Part shown: positions 1 through 4,934 of the stretch, piece by piece
How positions within the stretch are numbered: the first letter of the stretch is position 1
How the letters are laid out: every line of letters begins with the position of its first letter
Source: Clostridium sp. CAG:1219
Lineage (GTDB): Bacteria; Bacillota; Clostridia; TANB77; CAG-465
NCBI GenBank assembly: GCA_000433335.1
Contig: HF996773.1
Span: 7,320 to 13,946 of the forward strand
Length of the DNA: 6,627 nt
Direction of reading: 5' to 3'
Notes under the pieces: model-generated
What the model saw: only the letters and a program-made list of their open reading frames with translations
Told to the model about the DNA's origin: nothing
Database searches by the model: none
Made by a program: the position numbers and the translations under genes

Positions 1-144
1 CATCTTATCATCATATAAGGTCCTATATATTACAAGTTCTTCTTCTGTTTCTGTGTGCATAGCTGTTCCTAACACTTCGTAAATCTTATTTTCTCCTTTA
101 AAATGTCTATATAACCCTTTTTTTACATTATAAACGCTTTCCAT
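1..144 (-). CDS. DUF1653 family protein, N-terminal part (runs off left edge)
   Basis: The first 48 codons of a gene continue past base 1. The translation begins [17 protein letters not shown] and contains the stretches [20 protein letters not shown] and LYDD. This pattern of YRHFKG, a small strand, then H-T/S-E-T with ELVVYR, is the hallmark of the DUF1653 family. These are small proteins of about 70 residues or a domain inside larger ones, and their biochemical function is not established. The ATG at 144 is preceded by a purine-rich AGAGAGGA about 5 bases upstream, so the start is secure. The gene has its own promoter at 195-222 and lies downstream of the terminator of the small membrane protein gene, so it is probably a separate transcription unit. 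The C-terminus is not visible. Confidence 0.85.
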   Translation of the reverse strand, partial: MESVYNVKKGLYRHFKGENKIYEVLGTAMHTETEEELVIYRTLYDDKM

Positions 145-194
145 ACTTTTCCTCTCTTTAAAACAAAATATTTATTAAACATATTTTATATATT

Positions 195-222
195 TTTATA
201 AAAAAAAGCAAGTTAATATCAA
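195..222 (-). promoter_or_regulatory. sigma-A type promoter for the DUF1653 gene
   Basis: On the minus strand, a -35 TTGATA (217-222) and a -10 TATAAA (195-200) are separated by 16 bases, each five of six matches to consensus. Transcription would begin near 188, giving a leader of about 44 bases before the ATG at 144. The spacer contains a run of eight T. An overlapping alternative (TTGCTT with TAAAAT, 17-base spacer) also exists in this AT-rich stretch. Confidence 0.65.
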
Positions 223-241
223 AATTATATAAAATAAAAAT

Positions 242-272
242 AAAATGGGGCTTTATTTCTAAAACCCCATTT
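242..272 (-). terminator. rho-independent terminator after the small membrane protein gene
   Basis: The arms AAATGGGG (243-250) and CCCCATTT (265-272) pair perfectly over 8 bp with four G-C pairs, around a 14-base loop. On the minus strand the stem is followed by a T-rich tract (TTTTATTTTTATTTTAT). The hairpin starts 4 bases beyond the stop codon at 277-279. The plus-strand side is also followed by T-rich sequence, so the element could work in both directions. Confidence 0.85.
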
Positions 273-276
273 ATTT

Positions 277-453
277 TTATTTTATGTCATATACATGATA
301 CTCTTTAGTACCATCTTCTTTTTTTACTTCCTTAACCTTTTTTTCCAAATTATTTGGAACTATACATTTAATACCTAAAAGTCCTAAAACTATAACAGGC
401 CAAATAGCACTTCCTCCTGCAGTTTCAATGAAACTGATGATACCAGAAAACAT
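277..453 (-). CDS. 58-residue single-span membrane protein of unknown function
   Basis: I do not recognise this protein. It begins MFSGIISFIETAGGSAIW. One hydrophobic segment runs from about residue 13 to 32 (GGSAIWPVIVLGLLGIKCIV), followed by a highly charged, lysine-rich tail of about 26 residues (KKVKEVKKEDGTK). This predicts one transmembrane helix with the basic tail probably in the cytoplasm. The open frame extends 11 codons further upstream, but the ATG at 453 has a perfect AAAGGAGGA (461-469) 7 bases before it, so I start there. The extra codons would lie inside the leader. The gene has its own near-consensus promoter (489-517) and terminator (242-272), so it looks like a short, well-transcribed and well-translated monocistronic unit. 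Possibilities include a small membrane regulator, a holin-like or type I toxin-like peptide, or a bacteriocin-like peptide. None has specific sequence support. Confidence 0.75.
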   Translation of the reverse strand: MFSGIISFIETAGGSAIWPVIVLGLLGIKCIVPNNLEKKVKEVKKEDGTKEYHVYDIK

Positions 454-460
454 AATATGG

Positions 461-469
461 TCCTCCTTT
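461..469 (-). promoter_or_regulatory. strong ribosome binding site that fixes the start of the 58-residue protein
   Basis: On the minus strand this reads AAAGGAGGA and is nearly fully complementary to the 16S rRNA 3' end. It lies 7 bases before the ATG at 453. It decides against the longer reading from base 486, whose first codons would cover this site. Confidence 0.85.
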
Positions 470-488
470 AAATAAAAAATGTACATTA

Positions 489-517
489 ATTATACCATAG
501 ATAGCCACATTCGTCAA
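489..517 (-). promoter_or_regulatory. near-consensus extended -10 promoter for the small membrane protein gene
   Basis: The minus strand shows TTGACG (512-517), a 17-base spacer, then TATAAT (489-494) preceded by TG one base upstream (extended -10). This is five of six plus six of six matches at ideal spacing, the strongest promoter in the window. The -35 box physically overlaps the TGA stop (514-516) of the upstream phospholipase-like gene. The predicted transcription start is near 482, about 30 bases before the ATG. Confidence 0.85.
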
Positions 518-1215
518 TTATGTAAACTTTTAATTTCTTTTATTATCTCATCTATGGCAAAATTTGTGATTTTTTCTAACTCCTCTTTTTTAAACATTAT
601 ATAATCATTTCTACTTATTTTTTTTGCTTCATCTTCAGTCAGTATATTGTTTAAATAATGTACAACTTTTTCTATATCGTCTTTTTTTACCTGCATTTCT
701 TCTATAATTTTGGCACTCTTTTCTAATTTGCAGGTCACACAAAAATTTGGAAGTTTCATTCCAAGCAACATTTTATGAGACAAAAGAGCAAAGTCTCGTT
801 GTTTACATATTCTTGCTTCATCACCATTGGCAGATATTTTAGAGCCGTCATTTAATATAATTGCAACCGTATTATTCCCACTTTTTATATAATGCTTTCC
901 GAATGCATTATAATTAAATATATGATCCGTTAAAAGATGGCAAAAATACCCGAATATTAATGGTGAATCGAAATTATTGATATACTTTTTCTTAAATGCA
1001 ATGTAGTTTGGTAACATATATTTACTAGCATTGATGTCATATCTACTACCAAAGTGTGATATATCATAAATAATAGTTTTAGAAACGTCTCTTACTACCC
1101 AACCACTATACATATCTGGCATAATATTCCCAAACAGGAATTCTGCTTTATTATCTATATCAAGTTTTTCTGCTACTTTTTTTGCAATATATAAATGCGT
1201 TCCCCAAGATGGCAT
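514..1215 (-). CDS. zinc-dependent phospholipase C family protein (probably cytoplasmic hydrolase)
   Basis: The 233-residue product begins MPSWGTHLYIAKKVAEKL and resembles the zinc-dependent phospholipase C family. That family has three-metal helical hydrolases that cleave phospholipid head groups in the secreted members. Likely metal ligands are H7 (WGTH), D34 (GNIMPD), H54 (ISHFG), and H93 and D97 in the HLLTDHIFN segment (93-101), in the usual order. There is no signal peptide or membrane span, unlike secreted clostridial alpha-toxin-type enzymes, and no C2-like C-terminal domain. The substrate is therefore unknown and phospholipase activity is only a family label. An open frame continues 14 codons upstream, but the ATG at 1215 fits the family N-terminus and has AGGAGGAG at 1226-1233, about 10 bases before it. 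That site overlaps the stop codon of the methyltransferase gene, implying translational coupling. It is the last gene of the three-gene operon. No terminator follows before the next promoter. Confidence 0.8.
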   Translation of the reverse strand: MPSWGTHLYIAKKVAEKLDIDNKAEFLFGNIMPDMYSGWVVRDVSKTIIYDISHFGSRYDINASKYMLPNYIAFKKKYINNFDSPLIFGYFCHLLTDHIFNYNAFGKHYIKSGNNTVAIILNDGSKISANGDEARICKQRDFALLSHKMLLGMKLPNFCVTCKLEKSAKIIEEMQVKKDDIEKVVHYLNNILTEDEAKKISRNDYIMFKKEELEKITNFAIDEIIKEIKSLHN

Positions 1216-1231
1216 ATAAATTACTCTCCTC

Positions 1232-2161
1232 CTATAACTTTTTAAATTTTGCCACAAAAAATCCTTCCATATCTTTTGATGGCAATATTCTAATACATTT
1301 TTTTGTTTCTTCAGTAATTCCTTTGATACTGTCTTTTATATCAATATTAATCTCTTCTAATTTTAATCCAAGTTCATTTATTGCAAAAGACACTATATCT
1401 TCATTTTCATACTCATTTATAGTACATGTGGAATATACCAAAATTCCTCCATGTTTTAATGCAACACAAGCACTACTAATTAACTTTTTTTGAAGTTTTG
1501 AAAGTCTTAATACTTCTTTTTTAGACCAACTTCTATAACTTCTAGGATCTAAAAAAGAAAATCTTCCCTCGCCACTACAAGGTGTGTCAAGTAAAACTTT
1601 ATCAAATTCTTCTATGTATTTTTTTCCTAAAGCCTCTCCTCTTCCATTCTCAAGCTTTACTATAGTTGCACCTTGTGTTTCTACATTATATTTCAGTCTT
1701 TCAAATCTCAACTTATCTAGTTCATTTGCAATTATTTCCCCTTTATTTTCCATAAGACAAGCTATTTGCGTAGTTTTGCTTCCGGGGGCAGATGCTACGT
1801 CAAGTATTCTCTCATATGGTTTTGGCGATAATACAAGAGGTGGTATCATACTAGATAAACTTTGTAAATATATATATCCCTTTTTATAGATATCTAACTT
1901 TTGTAACTCCTGCTCATTAGCGTTTTTTATTACTAAAGCATCTTTGTACCAAAGTACTCTTTCAAATTTTATATTTATTTCTTTAAAATATTGCATCAAA
2001 TCATAAATATTGTATTTTAAAGTATTTACCCTTATTGTAGTATTTCTATTGCTTGAAATTCCTCTTAATATATTATCAACTGTCCCATCTGAAAAATAAG
2101 AATATATTTCTTCTACAAAATCATTTGGAAGTCTATTTTTTATTTCAGTTATTGAAGCCAT
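1232..2161 (-). CDS. RsmB/RsmF (NOL1/NOP2/Sun) family RNA m5C methyltransferase, short form
   Basis: The 309-residue product carries the full SAM-dependent RNA cytosine-C5 methyltransferase core. RVNTLK is at 44-49, and IYLQSLSSMIPP (97-108) leads into the SAM-binding motif DVASAPGSKT (121-130). An acidic ANELD (145-149) follows, then motif IV LLDTPCSGEG (190-199, Cys195) and motif VI STCT (244-247, Cys246). By family knowledge the motif VI Cys is the nucleophile and the motif IV Cys helps product release. The family C-terminal signature RILP..DMEGFFVAKF is at 291-306. The protein lacks the NusB-like N-terminal domain of RsmB and the long C-terminal RNA-binding extension of RsmF, which make those enzymes well over 400 residues. 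The target may therefore be rRNA or tRNA. The ATG at 2161 directly follows the TAG stop of the upstream gene (TAGATG) and has AAGGAG upstream, indicating tight coupling. Confidence 0.88.
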   Translation of the reverse strand: MASITEIKNRLPNDFVEEIYSYFSDGTVDNILRGISSNRNTTIRVNTLKYNIYDLMQYFKEINIKFERVLWYKDALVIKNANEQELQKLDIYKKGYIYLQSLSSMIPPLVLSPKPYERILDVASAPGSKTTQIACLMENKGEIIANELDKLRFERLKYNVETQGATIVKLENGRGEALGKKYIEEFDKVLLDTPCSGEGRFSFLDPRSYRSWSKKEVLRLSKLQKKLISSACVALKHGGILVYSTCTINEYENEDIVSFAINELGLKLEEINIDIKDSIKGITEETKKCIRILPSKDMEGFFVAKFKKL

Positions 2162-2776
2162 CTATATCTCCTTACTCTTATTTATACAATCTAATATAAA
2201 GTTAACAACTCTATCTATATTTTCTTTACTTTTATATAAATTTCTTTCTTCATCACTTAGCTCAACTAAATATTTATTAAATTCTGGAATAATACTTATA
2301 GAGTCAAGCGGATAACCGGGATTTCTCTTTGAACATGGAGTACTTACAAAATAGAATTTGTCTTTACTCCAAGTTAGTTCATCACAAGATTTATCTGTAA
2401 TTACAACCATGCCATATACCCACTTTGCTTGAAGTTTTCCACCATGTTCTTTAACCAAGCGGGTATAATATGTTATCATTTCCTCATCACTAAGTTGTCT
2501 TCCTCCTACTCTCCTTACATGAGTTCCTGGTTGCAGACTTTCATCAATTCCATCTATAAATAAATTATTATCCATTCCTATAGTTGGAATTCCTGTTGCA
2601 TCATAATATGCTTTTGCTTTAATATAAGCATTTTCTATTGCATCTTTTCCATTCTCATCAATATTTAAGTTTATACCAATATCTTTTATAGTAATTAACT
2701 CTATTCCATTTTTTTCTAATGATTCTTTATATCTTTTAACTTTAGCTGGGTTTCCAGTAGCAAATAAAACTTTCAT
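2162..2776 (-). CDS. divergent HAM1/RdgB-family non-canonical purine NTP pyrophosphatase
   Basis: The 204-residue product starts MKVLFATGNPAKVKRYKESL, the family phosphate-binding opening (TGNxxK). ENGKDAIENAYIKAKAYYDA (41-60) follows, matching the usual ENAxxKA segment. Family enzymes hydrolyse ITP, XTP or similar abnormal nucleotides to the monophosphate and pyrophosphate, keeping them out of nucleic acids. The normally DDSGL signature reads MDNNL (68-72). The second Asp, the proposed catalytic residue, is kept as D69. PGTHVRRVGG (83-92) replaces PGxxSARYxG, and NPGYPLDS (152-159) replaces the FGYDP segment. The C-terminal SHR-type base-recognition motif is missing, so specificity may be altered. 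The reading can be extended 17 codons upstream, but that part lies at or before the promoter -35. The ATG at 2776 has GGAGGAG just upstream. It is the first gene of a three-gene operon. Confidence 0.83.
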   Translation of the reverse strand: MKVLFATGNPAKVKRYKESLEKNGIELITIKDIGINLNIDENGKDAIENAYIKAKAYYDATGIPTIGMDNNLFIDGIDESLQPGTHVRRVGGRQLSDEEMITYYTRLVKEHGGKLQAKWVYGMVVITDKSCDELTWSKDKFYFVSTPCSKRNPGYPLDSISIIPEFNKYLVELSDEERNLYKSKENIDRVVNFILDCINKSKEI

Positions 2777-2798
2777 ATTCTCCTCCAAATTCCTTATA

Positions 2799-2827
2799 AT
2801 AATATCACAATTCCCTATTTTTCTCAA
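2799..2827 (-). promoter_or_regulatory. extended -10 promoter of the HAM1-like / methyltransferase / phospholipase-like operon
   Basis: The minus strand shows TTGAGA (2822-2827), a 17-base spacer, then TATTAT (2799-2804) preceded by TG one base upstream (TGATATTAT). Transcription would begin near 2792, about 16 bases before the ATG at 2776. This shows that the upstream extension of the open frame to 2827 is not translated from this transcript. Confidence 0.8.
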
Positions 2828-2885
2828 TATTTTTCATTCTAAAATTAAATTTAATAAATACTTTAAAATATATTTTAATACAAAA

Positions 2886-2933
2886 AGTGAACTCAATAGT
2901 CAAATTTTTAAATTGACCTATTTAGAGTTCACT
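2886..2933 (-). terminator. long-hairpin rho-independent terminator after the split-barrel protein gene
   Basis: The outer arms AGTGAACTC (2886-2894) and GAGTTCACT (2925-2933) pair perfectly over 9 bp. The stem continues with AATAG/CTATT (2895-2899 with 2918-2922, after a two-base bulge) and TCAA/TTGA (2900-2903 with 2913-2916, after a one-base bulge), around a loop of 9 bases. On the minus strand the stem is followed by TTTTTG. It lies just after the stop at 2957 and before the promoter of the next operon, so it separates the two units. Confidence 0.82.
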
Positions 2934-2956
2934 ATATCTTAATAATATACTATATA

Positions 2957-3901
2957 TTATTTATTTTTTTCCTTATTTCTTTTGTCTTGAATTTCTTCCA
3001 TTTCTTTATCAGTAATTAAGCTAACATTATTTTCCTTAGCCCAAGCTACGCATCCTTTTAAAACTGTATTTAAAAATACTCTTGGTACTTTTACGAGCTT
3101 TGAACATGCCTCATCTGTAAACTTAACCTCTGGATCAATTCTTGATGCAGCATATTTTACCGTATCAAGACTTATTCCCTTCTCCTTTGGAATTGGTTCA
3201 GAAATTGGTCTTTTAAACCTAGTATACCAAAAATTTTTACTATCTCTATAGCCGTAATCTACTGGAACTTGTGGAAACAAATTAGCAGATACGCCATTAA
3301 TTATAGCATTGTAAAATTTTGGCTTAATCAATATTTTATCTATTTTCAATATAAAATGTGCACCGAATTTACTAGTTATTCCATTAAAATCATGATATGG
3401 TGGTAAATATTCTTCTTTAACCATATCATTTTGTGCACCATCAAGTTCTCTTACCCAACTGCATTCAAAAACTTGAAAAGCTTCCTTTACTATTTTAGGA
3501 AATTTTTCATTTACGTTTTCTCTTGCCATTTTACCATCAACTAGTGTAAAAATACAATCCTTCATTTTTTCTTCTGTTGTCTCACCTGGATATCCTAATC
3601 TTACAGCCTCTTTAAAATATTTTCTTTTATCTTCTATAAAATTTATTGTACATTTTCCAGTCCTTAAAATATTTTTAGCAGTATTTGAACTATTTCTACA
3701 GCAAAGAACCATTGCATAATAGTCTTTTCCAGCTATATAATATGGAAAGCAAAGTGAATATGATCCAAGATTCGTCATGCCATTTTCACTTAATGTTCCT
3801 ATTTCTGTTGTAGGCATAGGAAAAAAACTAGATGTTTGATAAAAGTTATCCACAATTCTTAAATCTTTAAATCCATTCAATTCTTCCAATTCTTTTTTCA
3901 T
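2957..3901 (-). CDS. flavin-reductase-like FMN-binding split-barrel protein with a probable C-terminal PCP_red domain
   Basis: This 314-residue protein appears to have two parts. Residues about 25-205 resemble flavin reductase-like split-barrel proteins. They contain PMPTTEIGTLSENGMTNLGS (29-48, a variant of the 'pxxvVTt..dG..Nlap' opening), AMVLCC (63-68), and NTAKNILRTGKCTINFIE (73-90, the 'S.dTl.Ni...g.fvvn' segment). HFILKIDKI (182-190) is a typical late barrel strand. Such domains bind FMN or FAD. Residues about 261-306 (FTDEAC, LVKVPR, then A.AKENNVSLIT) match my memory of the PCP_red domain, known from the C-terminus of light-independent protochlorophyllide reductase subunit B and other redox proteins. 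The N-terminal assignment is fairly firm and the second domain is tentative. A TTG at 3910 could start the frame, but GAGGAG at 3911-3916 touches it and suits the ATG at 3901. It is the last gene of the ogt operon, 16 bases after the DUF4186 stop. Confidence 0.72.
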   Translation of the reverse strand: MKKELEELNGFKDLRIVDNFYQTSSFFPMPTTEIGTLSENGMTNLGSYSLCFPYYIAGKDYYAMVLCCRNSSNTAKNILRTGKCTINFIEDKRKYFKEAVRLGYPGETTEEKMKDCIFTLVDGKMARENVNEKFPKIVKEAFQVFECSWVRELDGAQNDMVKEEYLPPYHDFNGITSKFGAHFILKIDKILIKPKFYNAIINGVSANLFPQVPVDYGYRDSKNFWYTRFKRPISEPIPKEKGISLDTVKYAASRIDPEVKFTDEACSKLVKVPRVFLNTVLKGCVAWAKENNVSLITDKEMEEIQDKRNKEKNK

Positions 3902-3910
3902 AAATATCAA

Positions 3911-3916
3911 CTCCTC
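3911..3916 (-). promoter_or_regulatory. ribosome binding site that selects ATG over an upstream TTG
   Basis: The minus strand reads GAGGAG here, immediately after the TAA stop of the DUF4186 gene. It is 9 bases from the ATG at 3901 but directly abuts the TTG at 3910-3908, so ribosomes should start at the ATG. Confidence 0.75.
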
Positions 3917-3917
3917 T

Positions 3918-4283
3918 TTATTTATTATTTAATTCCTTTTCTATCCATTTCATAATTACCAAGACAATATAGTCTTTTTGCTTACAATCAAGCTCTACAC
4001 CTGGCTTTATTTTATGCCACTTATAAAGGCACCCTCTACAGCAAGTAGCTGTTGCATGCTGTGCTATAAATACTGGATGTCCTCTCATAGGAGTTTGTTT
4101 TCCGTCATTTAAGATCTCTTTTGGAGCCAACCTCTTTTCTATAAAATCATATGCATGCTGTTTTATCTTTTCAATACCTTTTTCATTTATATATTCTATT
4201 TCTTTTTCTTTTAATTTAAACTTACTTCTAAAATTAGATTTAGAAAGCGAATTTAAAATATCATTAATTCTTTTATCTTCCAT
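3918..4283 (-). CDS. DUF4186 family protein
   Basis: The 121-residue product is a close match in my memory to DUF4186. It has the conserved segments FRSKFKLKEKEIEYI (18-32), QHAYDFIEKRLAP (42-54), NDGKQTPMRGHPVFIAQHAT (59-78) and CCRGCLYKWHKI (81-92), then an IVLVIMKWIEKEL tail. Function is not known. The dense conserved His (43, 69, 76, 90) and Cys (81, 82, 85) suggest metal binding or a compact catalytic site, which is inference only. There is no signal peptide or membrane span, so it should be cytoplasmic. The ATG at 4283 lies inside the 3' end of the alkyltransferase gene (11-base overlap). Only a weak GGTG-like ribosome binding site precedes it, so translation probably depends on coupling. 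The family is about this length, so the gene looks intact. It is the middle gene of an ogt / DUF4186 / split-barrel operon. Confidence 0.88.
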   Translation of the reverse strand: MEDKRINDILNSLSKSNFRSKFKLKEKEIEYINEKGIEKIKQHAYDFIEKRLAPKEILNDGKQTPMRGHPVFIAQHATATCCRGCLYKWHKIKPGVELDCKQKDYIVLVIMKWIEKELNNK

Positions 4284-4824
4284 AGTATTTTACCACACCA
4301 CATACAGTCTTTTCTTCGCATTTTGATATTATTTTTTCAAGTTTTAATAAAGCTATTTTATTCTTCATTCCTCCACCATACCCAGTAAGATTAGAATTTT
4401 TACCAATAACTCTATGGCATGGAACTATAATGCAAATCGGATTTTCACCTACAGTCCCTCCAACAGCTTGAGCTGACATTTTACTTATCCCCCTTTTCTT
4501 TGCAATAGTATTTGCTATGTCATTATATGTAAGAGTCTTTCCATAAGGTATAGAATTTAATATGTCTAGAACTTCCCTCCTAAAAGAAGTTAAGTTCTCT
4601 ATTCTATACTTTGGGGTAAACTCTGGAATTTTGCCATCAAAATATATATCTAACCACTTAATTGTCTCTTTAAAAACCGGTAAATCTTTCTCTTCAAAAT
4701 TAGCCCATTTAGTTGTGTCATCTTTTGAGTTTTCAAAGAAAAGTCCAGTTAAATATTCTCCATCACTAGTTATTATAATATTTGAAAATTCCCTAGGAGT
4801 TTTATAACTACATTTATATCTCAT
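4273..4824 (-). CDS. ogt: methylated-DNA-[protein]-cysteine S-methyltransferase (O6-alkylguanine-DNA alkyltransferase)
   Basis: The 183-residue product repairs O6-alkylguanine (and O4-alkylthymine) by moving the alkyl group irreversibly to its own cysteine. The active-site motif PCHRV is at 135-139 with acceptor Cys136. Before it are IPYGKTLTYNDIA (92-104, with the conserved Tyr100 of the DNA-binding helix region) and AVGGTVGENP (120-129). LTGYGGG is at 146-152 and the closing Glu of LLKLE at 163. The N-terminal segment FSNIIITSDGEYLTGLFF (13-30) is the usual non-catalytic ribonuclease-H-like half. There is no AraC/Ada domain, so this is the constitutive Ogt type. Gln119 stands where many family members have the arginine finger. 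A longer frame starts at 4842, but the ATG at 4824 has GAGGGTGA 8 bases upstream and matches the family N-terminus. It is the first gene of a coupled operon with the DUF4186 gene. Confidence 0.92.
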   Translation of the reverse strand: MRYKCSYKTPREFSNIIITSDGEYLTGLFFENSKDDTTKWANFEEKDLPVFKETIKWLDIYFDGKIPEFTPKYRIENLTSFRREVLDILNSIPYGKTLTYNDIANTIAKKRGISKMSAQAVGGTVGENPICIIVPCHRVIGKNSNLTGYGGGMKNKIALLKLEKIISKCEEKTVCGVVKYYGR

Positions 4825-4832
4825 ATAAAAAT

Positions 4833-4840
4833 TCACCCTC
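4833..4840 (-). promoter_or_regulatory. ribosome binding site deciding the ogt start
   Basis: The minus strand reads GAGGGTGA, one mismatch from GGAGGTGA, 8 bases before the ATG at 4824. The competing ATG at 4842 abuts this site and has only an AAAGG about 13 bases away, so the shorter start is preferred. Confidence 0.65.
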
Positions 4841-4864
4841 ATATTGCTTTATGTACCTTTAACT

Positions 4865-4892
4865 AATATAATACTACCATAAACTTTCCAAA
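4865..4892 (-). promoter_or_regulatory. possible promoter of the ogt operon
   Basis: The minus strand shows TTTGGA (4887-4892), a 16-base spacer and TATATT (4865-4870), which would start transcription near 4858. A good -35 TTGACT lies further upstream, but 17 bases from it there is only a poor -10. The match is moderate, and read-through from the DUF1697 gene may contribute because no terminator separates them. Confidence 0.4.
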
Positions 4893-4934
4893 ATTTAAAG
4901 TCAAAATTATGAATGATGTATTTGCTATACAAAG

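Noticed and set aside
343..359. Perfect 7-base inverted repeat TTCCAAA-TTA-TTTGGAA
   Set aside because: It lies inside the coding sequence of the small membrane protein with no T tract on the useful side and no second copy seen. A short AT-rich palindrome of this kind can arise by chance.
1182..1493. Plus-strand open frame of 103 codons
   Set aside because: It lies opposite the RNA methyltransferase and phospholipase-like genes, has low-complexity Ser/Phe/Ile composition, no ribosome binding site and no recognisable motif. It is a shadow of the minus-strand coding.
1584..1889. Plus-strand open frame of 101 codons
   Set aside because: It is fully inside the methyltransferase gene on the other strand, is Ser/Leu-rich, and shows no start signal or family resemblance.
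4562..4807. Plus-strand open frame of 81 codons
   Set aside because: It is antisense to ogt, whose protein motifs are certain. There is no ribosome binding site or promoter for it.
4917..4931. 5-bp hairpin TGTAT/ATACA just after the DUF1697 stop as a possible terminator
   Set aside because: The stem is short and AT-rich and is not followed by a T run on the minus strand, so it should not terminate transcription.
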